Origin: Pseudomonas nabeulensis
GTDB taxonomy: Bacteria > Pseudomonadota > Gammaproteobacteria > Pseudomonadales > Pseudomonadaceae
DNA length: 64,000 nt
Direction of reading: 5' to 3'
Assembly (NCBI RefSeq): GCF_004682045.1
Contig: NZ_QUZT01000029.1
Location: forward strand, 1 to 64,000
Shown here piece by piece: positions 44,248-53,445 of this stretch. The first letter of the stretch is position 1. Every line of letters starts with the position of its first letter. The notes below the pieces were generated by a model. That model made no database searches. It was not told the origin of the DNA and was given only the letters and a program-made list of their open reading frames with translations. Position numbers and translations under genes: made by a program.

Positions 44248-47200
44248 AGGGCGTAGTCCCTTTCTTTTGGCGTGCCTTCGGAATCCCACTTCTGAAGCAT
44301 CGAGGCGACTTGCCGATTGGTCTTGGCGATCTGGAAGCGTTGCGACTTGTTCTCTTCGCGCATCTGTTTGAGTTCGGACACAAGTGCGCCCATATCACCG
44401 CCACCCTTGAGCATTGCTGCCGTCTGGTTGGCGTTATATATCCGGCTCGGGCCGGTGACTTCCAGCTCCGGACCGTTCTCCCCTACCAGGCGGAGGCCCC
44501 CATCGTGGAATCCACCAGCAGCAAACGCCGGCGTCTTATGGCCGTCCAGATAGGCCTGCGCAGCCGCCTTGGAGGCAGCGATCTGCGCCTGACTTACTGT
44601 CCCGGCGTACTTCGATGCATCCAGGGCCAACGCCTCCTTGGCAATGGTTGCGGCAGCCTGCTCGTAGGTCACCTCTCCGCTCTGAAGCTTGGCGCCCCAG
44701 TACGAAGCACCAGCAGCTTCAGACCCGCGACCAAGCACGGACTGATACAGCGTCTCAACCAGCGTTGCGTTGTTGCCCGAAGTGTTGGCCTTGCCTGCAC
44801 CGGACGCCTGACCTTGAAGCGCTGCAACCACTGCGGCGTTCATCGCGTTGATGGCCGCCGTCACGCCCATGATCGAGGTGTCTACGCCGTTGAGCGCATC
44901 CATCTGCGCCTGGGCGAACTCCAACGCCTGATCGTACTGGGCCATCTGAGCGTCATACGCCGCCTTGGCCAGGTCGATCTGGGTTTTCAGGCCAGCCAGC
45001 GAAGCCTCGGCACTAGTAAGCTGCTTGCCGTTTATGGCATTCAGCTCGGCCACTACGTTGGCAGTACGACCCTGGTCCCGTGCGAAGTCCTCCATGGAGC
45101 CGTACAGGTCAGTGTTGTTGTTGCTGACGGTGTCGAGCGCATCCTCCAAGCCGGTGAAGCCAGAGAGCGACTTACCGGAACGAGCGGTGGCCAATGCGCT
45201 TTGCAGCGTCGCTTGCGCCTGCGCACGCAGCATCTTCACGGCGTCATCCGAATCGCCGCGCAACGCCTTGAGGGCCGTACTCAAACTGGTGCTGACAGAA
45301 TTCAGGCCGTTGACGTTTTCCGTCACGGTGCTGACCATGTCACTGAGCGAGGTGTTGGTGGCGTTGTACGCCTCGGTCGCCTTCTTCTGCTGGGCGGAGA
45401 TTGCCCGCTGCACCGCGCTTTGGGCGTTGGTGACCGCGTTCGTCAACTGCTGTTCGAGGATCGTGTAAGCCTGCGATGCACTTTCCGCCAAACCGGTGAG
45501 CGTGACGTACATCTTGCGGCCGCTTTCGGTCGTCAGGTCCAGAGCATCAACCACGCTCCGGAACGCAGTGCGCGACCCAGGCAATGCAACATCCATCGCC
45601 TTAAACTGCTTGGTCACTGTCGCCAGCGTGTAGTTGGTCTTCTCTACGTCCGTGTAGAAGCTATCGAAGAACTTGCTGTTGGCAGCGTTGAACGCCTCCG
45701 CACCGCCCGCCATAGCCACCAGCTGCTCAGCCATGAAGCCGGTGCTGACCGACACGTCGTATAGCTTGCGGCCCAGCATCTCGAACGAGTCATTGACGCT
45801 GTAGAGGTTGTTGACGAAGGTGGTCAGCGCTTCAAAGTTGTAGCCGCCAAGGCCTGATTTAGTCGCCAAGTCGACGGCCGATACCATTGAGTCAGCAATA
45901 CCACCAAACCACTTGGTGATAGCCTCCTGAATCTCCTCGCCGGTTTTACCCTTGGTGCTGATCTTGGTGGCCGCTACGTTCAGGCCATCCATCACACCAT
46001 CGTTAAGAGAAACATTGAGGCGCGTGAACAGGTCGAGAACGGAGTATTGCGTGTCATAGTAGTTAGCCTGCAACGCCTCTTGCATTTGAGGATCAAGCGC
46101 TGAGTACCTTGTACGTTTTTTGTCCTTCCCGAACAGGCCACCTTTTTTCTTTTGATCAATGTACTGACGACCTAAGAAGTCCCCACCCTCAATTCCAAAT
46201 GATAGTCCGCCGTCCTTAGTGGCCCAGCTGCCACCAAAAATCTTCTCACTGACCTTGGTGATAATTGCAGATGCAAAGGTAGACCCCGAGAAAATCGCGG
46301 CCATCTTCCCACCAACGACTTTCTCCAGGACGTTATTAGTGAGTGCCAAAGGCGCTAATGTGGCCTGCCCAATCCCGCCCGAATACTTCACCAGGTCGGT
46401 ATTCATCACATCCTTGGTGTTCCAGCGCACGCCTTGATCGTACAACTTCCCACTCTGGTAGGCGGATGTGACCGCAGCAATCACCCAGCCCACGGGGTTG
46501 GATGCCATGGCAGCAAGGGAGGCGTAGAAACCTGCGCCTGCGCCTGCAGCAGCTGCCGTACCAGCGCTCGCCGCCGCGCTAGCGCCTACCTGCGCGGCGC
46601 CCCCGATACCTATACTCGTGCCGACCTGGGCGGCGCCCTGCGCAACGGCGCCTTGTAGTGCAGCAGAAGTTGCAGCGTTGGCCGCCACCTGGGTAGCGGT
46701 TGAGCCTGTGATAGCGCCAACGATACTGCTGAGGCCGCCCGAAAGAGTGGTACCCAAGCTACTGAGCAAATTTCCGTAATAGCCAACGCCACCCGAAATA
46801 GCACCGCCGACACCGCCAGACGCATAGCCCGAGGCAATCGACGAACCCACTCCAGTGAGATTGCTCCACGCCGAATACAGGTTTTTGCCGAGGCTGACCA
46901 TGCCTCCCCAGCCGTTAGCATCGCCCGCGGATCCGCCCTGACCCGTTGCGCTACCGAGAAGCTTGCCCCATATCGACGACAAGCCCTGACCATTGTCGGT
47001 ACCAGTCAGCCAGTTGCTGATCGAGGCCAGCAGCGGCTTGGTGGTGAGCATGTGAGCGATCTCGCCCAGCGTCTGCTTGAAACCTTTCTTCAGGTTGTCC
47101 CACAGGCTTTCCGCGCCGCTGCCGATATTGCCCCAGGCCGTGGCGAAGGCTTCGTCGATACGATCAATTGCGCCCTCGGTCATCTGGCCCCACAAGGTGG

Positions 47201-49868
47201 CCTTGCTGCGGTTTACCTCGTACTCGTTGCCGAGCTTGACCAGGGCAGCCTGGTAGCTGGCAGCATTTTCCGGATACAGCGCCATTGCGGCGTTTAGCGC
47301 TTTTTGATCCTCGGTGTAATCCTTGAGCAGCTTTGCCTCTGGATACAGCCGATCCATGATCCCGCCGGCGTTCGCGGCCCGCTGCGCAATCTTCAAGGCG
47401 TCCTGCTGAGCCTTGTTCGCCGCCAGCAGTTGCTCATATTCCTTGCTTCCAACCTCGATGTTTTTGCCAGCCAGAGCAATCGTCATCGACTTCTCAAGGT
47501 TATAGGCGGCCAGCGCATCAGCACCCATCAGCGTGGCCTTGGCCTGGGCAATGATGTCAGCCGTTTCTTTGCCGAGGTCGTAGGCGGACTTGCTGATGTT
47601 CAGCTTGTCCTGAGCATCCTGCTGGGCAGTGAGCTTGGCGATGACTTCGTCGCGCGCAGCCGATCCGGTCTTCAGCAGTGCCTCGTCGACCTTTTGTTGC
47701 AAGCTGAATTCACGCGACTTGTCGGTACCGGCCAGATACGCAGCAGCCAAGCCGGTCGCCGACTGAATGGCGATATCGGCCTGGGCCTGAAGATCGGCCA
47801 AGGCCTTGGCCTGGTTCTTCGCCTCGGTGGAAGCCTCTTTGGCGGCGCTCGTGCCATCCTTGGTAGCCTTGGTAGCCGCAGTGTCAGCGGCTTTTTGAGC
47901 ATCCTTGGCAGCGGCCGCCGAGCGAATGGCGACGATCATGCCTTCAGTGAGAAGAGTGTTTTCAGCTATGAAGCGGTTTGCCGCCTGGAGCGCGGTCTTG
48001 TCCTGCGCAGCGCCGAGTTGCTTCTGCAACTGCTCCAGGTACTTCTGCCCAACACCCGCCGCTGCCGCCTTTGCCGCAGCATTCTCACGCTCGGCCCGGG
48101 TCAACTCATCGGTTTCGCCGGTCAGCTGGGAAACCGTGTCTTTGAGCTTGGAGAGCTCTGTATTGGAAGTTGCAGCTGCCCCACCGCTTTTCTCCAGAGC
48201 GTCTGCGACTTCAGCGGTAACGCCTGGAACCTGGCGCACCTGATCAGCAACCGCCTTCCAGTCAACAACCATCCCGCTGGCCTGATCAGCCGAGGCCTTT
48301 TTAACGAGATCAATCGCCGCCTGGAATTCGGCAGGCAGCGGCGCAATGCCCGCCATGAAGCCAGACGCGCCAGCCAATCCGGCAGTTGTCAGGCTGGTCT
48401 GAAACTCGAACGCAATCGAGCCCGCTGCCGTCGAAAGATCCGCCTGTGCGTCGGCAATCGTTTTTTTCAGTTCGCGCAGGGTGACCGACTGTGTGGCGCG
48501 ATCAAGCTCATTGAATCGTTTGATCAGCTTGTCGATTGGATCAGCAAGATCGCCCAGCTTCTTTTCCAGGTCGCCAGTGTTGTCGCGAAGGGTCAGGAAT
48601 GCAGTGGCTGCGCCGACGGCGAGCATGGCGATACCCGCTGGGCCACCGAGGAAACCGAGGAGCATGCTTGTCCGGGTGACGAGACCAGCCTGCGCAGCGG
48701 CAACCGCAGCAGTAGCGCGCGCCTCAGCCATGCGCGCCTCGGCAAGCTGCAAAGACATTTGCGTTTGGACGGCTGTGCCTTTCGCCGCAACAGCCTCTTT
48801 CTCAGCCAAGAAGACCGCAGTCTGCGCCTTGCGCTGATCGGCCTCAGCGGCTCGCAGCACTGCGACGGATTGGGTGCGACGAGCCCCCGCATCTTCGATA
48901 GAAGCCTTCATGGCCAATACCGAACCAGCGGTAGACACGGCTAGACCGCGGGCATACACAGCTAGCGCACCGGCTGCAACAACCCCGGCCACTTCAGCGA
49001 TGGTGCCGAAGTTATCAGCTAGGGTCACGATTCCAGACGACAGTACCCCGGTGAAGTTGGTCGACTCATTCAGCTGACCAATGTAAACGGAGAACGCATT
49101 ATTCAGCGCTACCAGAGCGTCCCGGACCGCAACGCCCATGCTGTCAGCGAGCAGGCCGTTGGCTTCAGCGCTTTTCTGCAGGCCCTCGGTCAGCGTGTCG
49201 AGGCTGAGTTTCCCTTGGGCACCCAGGTTGCGAATCTCTTCGGCCGACTTGCCTGTTGCCTGCGAAACCGTTTCAACAATAGTAGGCATGGCCGCGAGAA
49301 TTGCTTGCCAGGAGTCGGCATCGATCTTCCCGGTTTGCAGGGACTTGGAATATGCATCAATTGCCGAGCTCGCCTTATCCGCCGAGGCCGAGTTGGTCAC
49401 CAGCAAATAGCTGAAGCTGTCCATGACATCCATGGACTGGTTCGCACTGAGCCCCATAGAGCGAAGGCTGTCAGACGTGCGAATGTAGAGCTCTTGCGCC
49501 TCCTCAAGAGGACGGTAGGTGCGGTTTGCGGTGGCAAGCAAACGCTCCTGCACCGTGTTGTACTCGCCGAAGCTCTTGGTCGCCAGCCCGATACGGTCCG
49601 ACATCTGCGAGTAGGAATCGGCAGTCTTGATGATGGTCCCGATTGACGCAGCACCAATGGCGGCCGCCAACGCACCTTTGATAAGACCACCTGCGCTCTG
49701 AGCGCTAGCCCCTGCGCGATCAAACGCAGAATCGATACGGCCAAGGCTGGTATCCATCTTCCCGGCCGACTGCGCCACTGCCGCTTCGCCGCGGGCGATC
49801 TCTTGGCGCAGCTGTGCTGTGGTCGCCTCGATGCGGATCAATAGACCTTGTACGTCGGCGTCAGCCAT
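44244..49868 (-). CDS. tail length tape measure protein
   Basis: At 1874 aa this sets tail length and is ejected with the DNA. Visible regions: N-terminal TIM-like tape-measure domain (about 60-270, SYSQMSDRIGLATKSFGEYN), long Ala/Lys/Gln-rich coiled coils (about 330-420 and 620-1000), hydrophobic Gly/Ala-rich segments (about 1060-1190) and, near 1755-1800, a DUF4214-like motif (LVETLYQSVLGRGSEAAGASYWG). The C-terminus has FAAGGFHDGGLRLVGENGPELEVTG. It starts after a terminator-RBS junction (CTGGAGAAAAGTAAATG). Confidence 0.95.
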   Translation of the reverse strand: MADADVQGLLIRIEATTAQLRQEIARGEAAVAQSAGKMDTSLGRIDSAFDRAGASAQSAGGLIKGALAAAIGAASIGTIIKTADSYSQMSDRIGLATKSFGEYNTVQERLLATANRTYRPLEEAQELYIRTSDSLRSMGLSANQSMDVMDSFSYLLVTNSASADKASSAIDAYSKSLQTGKIDADSWQAILAAMPTIVETVSQATGKSAEEIRNLGAQGKLSLDTLTEGLQKSAEANGLLADSMGVAVRDALVALNNAFSVYIGQLNESTNFTGVLSSGIVTLADNFGTIAEVAGVVAAGALAVYARGLAVSTAGSVLAMKASIEDAGARRTQSVAVLRAAEADQRKAQTAVFLAEKEAVAAKGTAVQTQMSLQLAEARMAEARATAAVAAAQAGLVTRTSMLLGFLGGPAGIAMLAVGAATAFLTLRDNTGDLEKKLGDLADPIDKLIKRFNELDRATQSVTLRELKKTIADAQADLSTAAGSIAFEFQTSLTTAGLAGASGFMAGIAPLPAEFQAAIDLVKKASADQASGMVVDWKAVADQVRQVPGVTAEVADALEKSGGAAATSNTELSKLKDTVSQLTGETDELTRAERENAAAKAAAAGVGQKYLEQLQKQLGAAQDKTALQAANRFIAENTLLTEGMIVAIRSAAAAKDAQKAADTAATKATKDGTSAAKEASTEAKNQAKALADLQAQADIAIQSATGLAAAYLAGTDKSREFSLQQKVDEALLKTGSAARDEVIAKLTAQQDAQDKLNISKSAYDLGKETADIIAQAKATLMGADALAAYNLEKSMTIALAGKNIEVGSKEYEQLLAANKAQQDALKIAQRAANAGGIMDRLYPEAKLLKDYTEDQKALNAAMALYPENAASYQAALVKLGNEYEVNRSKATLWGQMTEGAIDRIDEAFATAWGNIGSGAESLWDNLKKGFKQTLGEIAHMLTTKPLLASISNWLTGTDNGQGLSSIWGKLLGSATGQGGSAGDANGWGGMVSLGKNLYSAWSNLTGVGSSIASGYASGGVGGAISGGVGYYGNLLSSLGTTLSGGLSSIVGAITGSTATQVAANAATSAALQGAVAQGAAQVGTSIGIGGAAQVGASAAASAGTAAAAGAGAGFYASLAAMASNPVGWVIAAVTSAYQSGKLYDQGVRWNTKDVMNTDLVKYSGGIGQATLAPLALTNNVLEKVVGGKMAAIFSGSTFASAIITKVSEKIFGGSWATKDGGLSFGIEGGDFLGRQYIDQKKKGGLFGKDKKRTRYSALDPQMQEALQANYYDTQYSVLDLFTRLNVSLNDGVMDGLNVAATKISTKGKTGEEIQEAITKWFGGIADSMVSAVDLATKSGLGGYNFEALTTFVNNLYSVNDSFEMLGRKLYDVSVSTGFMAEQLVAMAGGAEAFNAANSKFFDSFYTDVEKTNYTLATVTKQFKAMDVALPGSRTAFRSVVDALDLTTESGRKMYVTLTGLAESASQAYTILEQQLTNAVTNAQSAVQRAISAQQKKATEAYNATNTSLSDMVSTVTENVNGLNSVSTSLSTALKALRGDSDDAVKMLRAQAQATLQSALATARSGKSLSGFTGLEDALDTVSNNNTDLYGSMEDFARDQGRTANVVAELNAINGKQLTSAEASLAGLKTQIDLAKAAYDAQMAQYDQALEFAQAQMDALNGVDTSIMGVTAAINAMNAAVVAALQGQASGAGKANTSGNNATLVETLYQSVLGRGSEAAGASYWGAKLQSGEVTYEQAAATIAKEALALDASKYAGTVSQAQIAASKAAAQAYLDGHKTPAFAAGGFHDGGLRLVGENGPELEVTGPSRIYNANQTAAMLKGGGDMGALVSELKQMREENKSQRFQIAKTNRQVASMLQKWDSEGTPKERDYAL

Positions 49869-49876
49869 TTACTTTT

Positions 49877-49910
49877 CTCCAGGCGAAAAAAAACCCGCTA
49901 GGGCGGGCTT
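49877..49910 (-). promoter_or_regulatory. terminator-RBS junction before tape measure
   Basis: GCCCGCCCTAGCGGG on the minus strand, then TTTTTTTT, CGC, CTGGAG and the ATG eight to nine bases later. It is almost the same string as before the endolysin (TTTTTTTCGTCTGGAGAAA). Confidence 0.75.
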
Positions 49911-49939
49911 ATTAAATTTTTGGCAGCGTGTTTTAGATC

Positions 49940-50467
49940 CTAGATATTGCACTCCGATCTAACTTTAGCCACCTCACTGGACATCGCTGAGGTGTTGAAT
50001 TTGGCGCGTAATTTTTCGCCACGATTATCTACCTGAACTAAATAAGTTGTACTTTTTGAAAGGCGATCCAAGAACCGCGAGTCCGCAAACGGATAAAAGG
50101 ACGTCCGTCCATCAGATGATGCATCCCATTTGTTAGGTTCTGCCTGATCATCATCCACCCTAGTTGTTACCGAGTGCTTGCCACTGCCCATGTATTTTCT
50201 CCAGCCTACATAAACCTCAAATAGTCCTTGAGTGCATCGAAAATGCAACTCTGCAGGCGCGTAGGTTCCGTCACTGATAGGACCGGAGGTGAGGAATACT
50301 GAAGTGCTTTCGACATCGGTCATCGGATCCTTATTGGTGACCGTTTTCCATTTCCAATAAGGAAGATCCTGGAGGACACTCTCTTTTTTATCCTCCTTGC
50401 ATCCCACCAGTATTAGTGAAGTCAATAGCACTAAAGAAAAGCCGCTAGCACTGAGTCTCGTATCCAT
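49940..50467 (-). CDS. TagO/VasI-like lipoprotein moron
   Basis: A 175-aa protein with a lipoprotein signal (MDTRLSASGFSLVLLTSLI, lipobox VGC). The mature part resembles the T6SS accessory TagO/VasI fold: FLTSGPISDG, a Cys in LHFRCTQGLFEVYVGW, HSVTTRVDDDQAEPNKWD, DRLSKSTTYLVQVDNRGEKL and a final Cys in KVRSEC that would pair with the first. It is more AT-rich than its neighbours and sits between the tail chaperones and the tape measure. As a lone lipoprotein in a prophage it may alter the envelope of the lysogen, for example superinfection exclusion. No T6SS genes are nearby. Confidence 0.72.
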   Translation of the reverse strand: MDTRLSASGFSLVLLTSLILVGCKEDKKESVLQDLPYWKWKTVTNKDPMTDVESTSVFLTSGPISDGTYAPAELHFRCTQGLFEVYVGWRKYMGSGKHSVTTRVDDDQAEPNKWDASSDGRTSFYPFADSRFLDRLSKSTTYLVQVDNRGEKLRAKFNTSAMSSEVAKVRSECNI

Positions 50468-50537
50468 CTTCAACCCCCCCTTGAGAAGGCGGCAATCTAC
50501 CACCATCCGCGCGAGACGCACAAAACCAAGATGCAGC

Positions 50538-51142
50538 TCAATCTTTCTTTCTGCCCATGGCCGCCACGCGGAACCCCATCCTGGCCTCCTTGGCCACCGC
50601 CTTCTTATTCGGCTTGCCCTTGTCGTCACCGCCGCCATTGCTGTCAATCAGGAACTGGCGTTTGGACTCCCAGGCCATCAGGGTTTCGACCATCGGGGTG
50701 TCCCATGCCACGCTCGGCGGCCAGCCCAGCCAGCCGGTGGCGATGTTGAAGATGAAGTCGACAGGGTCTACCTCGGGGCCGGCTTTTACTCGTTTCCCGC
50801 CGCCTCCTCTTTTTGCTTCGCGATATCTTCGTCTGTCTTGCCGGCAGGGTTCATCAGTGCCTGGAGGAATGGCAGCACCTGGGCCGAAACGGTACTGAAG
50901 CCAGCTTCGAAGATCTCCTCTTCCAGCGCCTCCATGTCTTTTCGCTTGCCGGAGTCAACGCCGGTACCGGCGGCAACAATCAGTGCAACGGTGCTGATAT
51001 TCCCGTGAGCGATGGCCTGCATTGCCGCGATCACGCCGCCGAAGTGGCGGTTGATATCGCGGAACGCGCGCAGGGTTGGCTTCAGGGTGAATGTGACTTC
51101 GTCAGTGGTGATGACGACGGTACCGTGGTTGGTCTTGGACAT
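50538..51142 (-). CDS. tail assembly chaperone GT (programmed -1 frameshift product)
   Basis: A lambda-like G/T pair. The upstream frame ends EEAAGNE-stop; just before the stop the slippery heptamer GGGAAAC (50792-50798) is in the correct register (G-GGA-AAC). A -1 slip continues into an 84-codon frame (RVKAGPEVDPVDFIFN to AAMGRKKD, stop 50538-50540) that has no start codon or ribosome site of its own. The fusion is 117+84=201 aa. In lambda, gpG and gpGT bind tape measure and tail tube during assembly; here the pair has the same position between the tail tube and tape measure genes. Confidence 0.88.
50786..51142 (-). CDS. tail assembly chaperone G
   Basis: The 118-aa non-shifted product, acidic at the C-terminus (KTDEDIAKQKEEAAGNE), with MSKTNHGTVVITTDEVTFTLKPTLRAFRDINRHFGG at the N-terminus cut here into its typical beta-hairpin then helix. 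Acts as a soluble chaperone that coats the tape measure. Most ribosomes should stop here; a minority shift to the GT product. Confidence 0.85.
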   Translation of the reverse strand: MSKTNHGTVVITTDEVTFTLKPTLRAFRDINRHFGGVIAAMQAIAHGNISTVALIVAAGTGVDSGKRKDMEALEEEIFEAGFSTVSAQVLPFLQALMNPAGKTDEDIAKQKEEAAGNE

Positions 51143-51209
51143 GGGTTTCTCTTTATCGAATTAGGTGGGTCCGACGCCGCAAAAGGCGGCGCCGGATGAA
51201 GCTCGCCGA

Positions 51210-51680
51210 TTAAGGCGTGACTACTTCGTACACTTCGGAGTTGATGCCCAGGGTTACGGTACGCTTCAGCACGCCCTCGACACTGATACCGGTCTTTTTG
51301 TTGCTCATGACCTTGGCGGCCATGTAGTCGGTTTCGCCGTCGACGTAGACCACCTTGATCGGATAGTCGAAGCGGGATCGGTCGAGGAACGCCTCAACCA
51401 ACTTGAGCTGGCCAGCGTCACCGGCATCGAAGCCGATGGCCAGTTCGACCGATCCGGCGTCAGCCAGGCCTTTGAGGTGGCGTGCGCGCCCTTCGGCCAA
51501 GCCGGCGAAAGACACATCGTTGATGGTGTCGCCGTAGTCGCCGATGCTCTCGACCTCGCCAACTTCGACATAGACCAGAGCGGCCAGCAGGGTGATGGCA
51601 GCCGCGTGATCCTTAGGCAGATCAGCAGTAAGGCGCGGACCGATATAAATTCGCGTGCCAGCGCCGGTATTGATAGACAT
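51210..51680 (-). CDS. major tail tube protein
   Basis: A 156-aa protein of the lambda-V/HK97 gp type tail tube family: beta-rich, with VGEVESIGDYGDTINDVSFAGL and the C-terminal KKTGISVEGVLKRTVTLGIN. It polymerises into hexameric rings around the tape measure. The position between the tail completion gene and the G/GT chaperones is diagnostic. Confidence 0.88.
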   Translation of the reverse strand: MSINTGAGTRIYIGPRLTADLPKDHAAAITLLAALVYVEVGEVESIGDYGDTINDVSFAGLAEGRARHLKGLADAGSVELAIGFDAGDAGQLKLVEAFLDRSRFDYPIKVVYVDGETDYMAAKVMSNKKTGISVEGVLKRTVTLGINSEVYEVVTP

Positions 51681-51736
51681 GGGGAGTCCTCCTAGGGACA
51701 GGTGATGTAGCCGCAGCGCGGCGTTGGTTCAGCGGT

Positions 51737-52123
51737 TTAGTGTTGGGTGATGATTCGAACGGTGACGGAGCCCTGGTAGGTGATGCCGTCAGGCTCCGGA
51801 GTTGCTTGTTTGCGGATGACGCGGATCGAAACAACCCGCCCGGTATCCAACCGCATTGGTCGCTCATGCAACGCGGCGTCGATCTCAGCCATCAGCAGCT
51901 TGATCTGCTCTTGGCCTGGGAAATCGGACCAGACACTGAGGTATATCAACCGAATGTCACGGCGACTGGCCAGCGGGTCGTCATTGCTCGAAGTCTCATA
52001 GCCTAAAGAGATGAACGGAAACGCTGCATTCATCGGCACGTGATCGTAGGTTTTGCAGGAAACGATCTCCTCCTTGAGCCTGCCGAGCAGCGCGACCTGC
52101 AGCGCAAAGGACGGATCAGCCAT
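51737..52123 (-). CDS. tail completion/terminator protein (DUF3168)
   Basis: A 128-aa DUF3168-type protein (LQVALLGRLKEEI, PFISLGYETSSNDD, LIYLSVWSDFPG and RVIRKQATPEPDGITYQGSV). Members cap the tail tube and join it to the head. It overlaps the upstream gp10-like gene by eight bases. Confidence 0.86.
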   Translation of the reverse strand: MADPSFALQVALLGRLKEEIVSCKTYDHVPMNAAFPFISLGYETSSNDDPLASRRDIRLIYLSVWSDFPGQEQIKLLMAEIDAALHERPMRLDTGRVVSIRVIRKQATPEPDGITYQGSVTVRIITQH

Positions 52124-52619
52124 CGCCCAAACCCTCGGCCGCGCGCTTCAGCGTGTTGCTCACCGCGTGGCTGATGCTCGCAAGGATGAACTCCCTGTTC
52201 ACGTCATAAGCCGGGCGCAGCCAGGGATGAGCTGGGCGCGCCGGGATCTTCGGGTGCTTACCGAAAAAGTGAGCGCCGTCAGATTTGTTGGTTGCGCGCT
52301 TGTTGCGACCGCCCGCCCGCTTACCCTCGGCGTAGCCCTTGGTGCCGTATTCGATGAAGCGAAGGTAATAGAAACGCTTGTTGGCTTTCTTCCCGCGCAG
52401 ACCGATCTCGGCATCAAGACCGCTCTTCGAAACGAAAGCTGTCAGAGCAGCCGCGCCATCCCCGCTATCCTTAGGAACAAACTCCCTCATCGTTGCCAAG
52501 AGCCTGTCCGCCGCCTCCTGCATCGCCGGCTTCAATTCGTTGTCGAGCTGGGTATGGATGTTGCGAAGCGTCTTCCTCAGCTTGAAGTCGCCGGACATCC
52601 GGGATCTGCGGGCTGCCAT
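52116..52619 (-). CDS. HK97 gp10-like head-tail joining protein
   Basis: A 167-aa protein of the HK97-gp10 family, with basic N-terminus, VPKDSGDGAAAL (gp10 family normally has the pattern P-x-D-T/S-G-x-L), and the FYLRFIEYGTKGYAEGK motif close to the conserved EFGT. It acts in tail or neck assembly. GAGGAG precedes the ATG at 52619. Confidence 0.85.
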   Translation of the reverse strand: MAARRSRMSGDFKLRKTLRNIHTQLDNELKPAMQEAADRLLATMREFVPKDSGDGAAALTAFVSKSGLDAEIGLRGKKANKRFYYLRFIEYGTKGYAEGKRAGGRNKRATNKSDGAHFFGKHPKIPARPAHPWLRPAYDVNREFILASISHAVSNTLKRAAEGLGDG

Positions 52620-52622
52620 GTC

Positions 52623-52814
52623 TTACTCCTCGGCAGCTGCCTTGGACTTCGTAGGCTTTTCGGTAGGCGTCGCCGGCGCAACCTCTACAGGCACCGGCTC
52701 TACCAGCTTGCGGTCAATCAGGGATTGGGCATCGACTGCGCTGACGACAAACTCATCGCCCGCGACTTTTCGGCCCATGGGGCCAGAGATACTGGCCAAG
52801 GCACGTACTTTCAT
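52623..52814 (-). CDS. small phage neck-region protein, unknown
   Basis: A 63-aa protein from MKVRALASISGPMGRK; AGAGG precedes the ATG. The N-terminal half is a short beta-rich segment (RKVAGDEFVVSAVDAQSLIDRKLVEPV) and the tail is Pro/Glu/Lys-rich. Small proteins of this kind lie among connector genes in many HK97-like phages; no function is assigned. Confidence 0.7.
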   Translation of the reverse strand: MKVRALASISGPMGRKVAGDEFVVSAVDAQSLIDRKLVEPVPVEVAPATPTEKPTKSKAAAEE

Positions 52815-52825
52815 TTTGATAACCT

Positions 52826-53146
52826 CTAGGGGTTGGTGACGCTCGAGCACAACAGCCGGAGCATCGCGGGATCTCGGTCGGGCAACGCAGCGCCGATCAG
52901 GTAGGTTCCGATTGGACTTACCAGGCGCATGCCGGCAACTACATCGGCCCGGTACCGGATTTTGATTTCAGCGGTGATGTCGACTTCAAGGCGGTCAGCC
53001 ATTGGCGCGGTGCGGCCGGTGGGCAGAGTGATCTCAGCCCAGACCTTCCCGGCCTCCACCCAAGTCACTGGGCGGCCACCGCCATGTCGCTCAACCGCCT
53101 GCGACTGCATTAAGGTGCAGCGCTTGTTCATTGGGCCGGCTCTCAT
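52826..53146 (-). CDS. head closure protein (SPP1 gp16-like)
   Basis: A 106-aa head-tail adaptor: MNKRCTLMQSQAVERHGGG, VWAEITLPTGR, EIKIRYRADVVAGMRLVSPIGTYLIGA. This family closes the portal channel after packaging. It overlaps the upstream connector gene by one base. Confidence 0.86.
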   Translation of the reverse strand: MRAGPMNKRCTLMQSQAVERHGGGRPVTWVEAGKVWAEITLPTGRTAPMADRLEVDITAEIKIRYRADVVAGMRLVSPIGTYLIGAALPDRDPAMLRLLCSSVTNP

Positions 53147-53445
53147 CAGAAGCGCTTCCTGTACCAGAGCAGCCGGTCAACGGCCAAGGGGATGGCGGTG
53201 GAGATCGTACCGATCACTACCGCCTCACGGTTTGCGTACCAGTGGCCGACGAGCAGCAGCACCGCCTGCTCAACGTCAGGGGTGAAACCCATCTGCTCTG
53301 GCCCGGCCGGCGTTCCTTCGACCAGCTCCCGGTCACAGTGCATGGCAACGTGCGACTTGGCGGCCTCGAAGTAACCGGTGATGATCGAGTCTTCATCGTC
53401 GCCGTCGACCTTCAAGTGGAGCTTCACGCGAGCCAGGTCGATCAT
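53146..53445 (-). CDS. head-tail connector (HK97 gp6-like)
   Basis: A 99-aa mostly helical protein: IDLARVKLHLKVDGDDEDSI, YFEAAKSHVA, VEQAVLLLVGHWYANREAV and IPLAVDRLLWYRKRF. These are the signatures of gp6-like adaptors that form a ring below the portal. Confidence 0.9.
   Translation of the reverse strand: MIDLARVKLHLKVDGDDEDSIITGYFEAAKSHVAMHCDRELVEGTPAGPEQMGFTPDVEQAVLLLVGHWYANREAVVIGTISTAIPLAVDRLLWYRKRF

Noticed and set aside
47304..48944. 546-codon plus-strand frame in the tape measure gene
   Set aside because: Antisense to the tape measure; no start context and no recognisable protein features.
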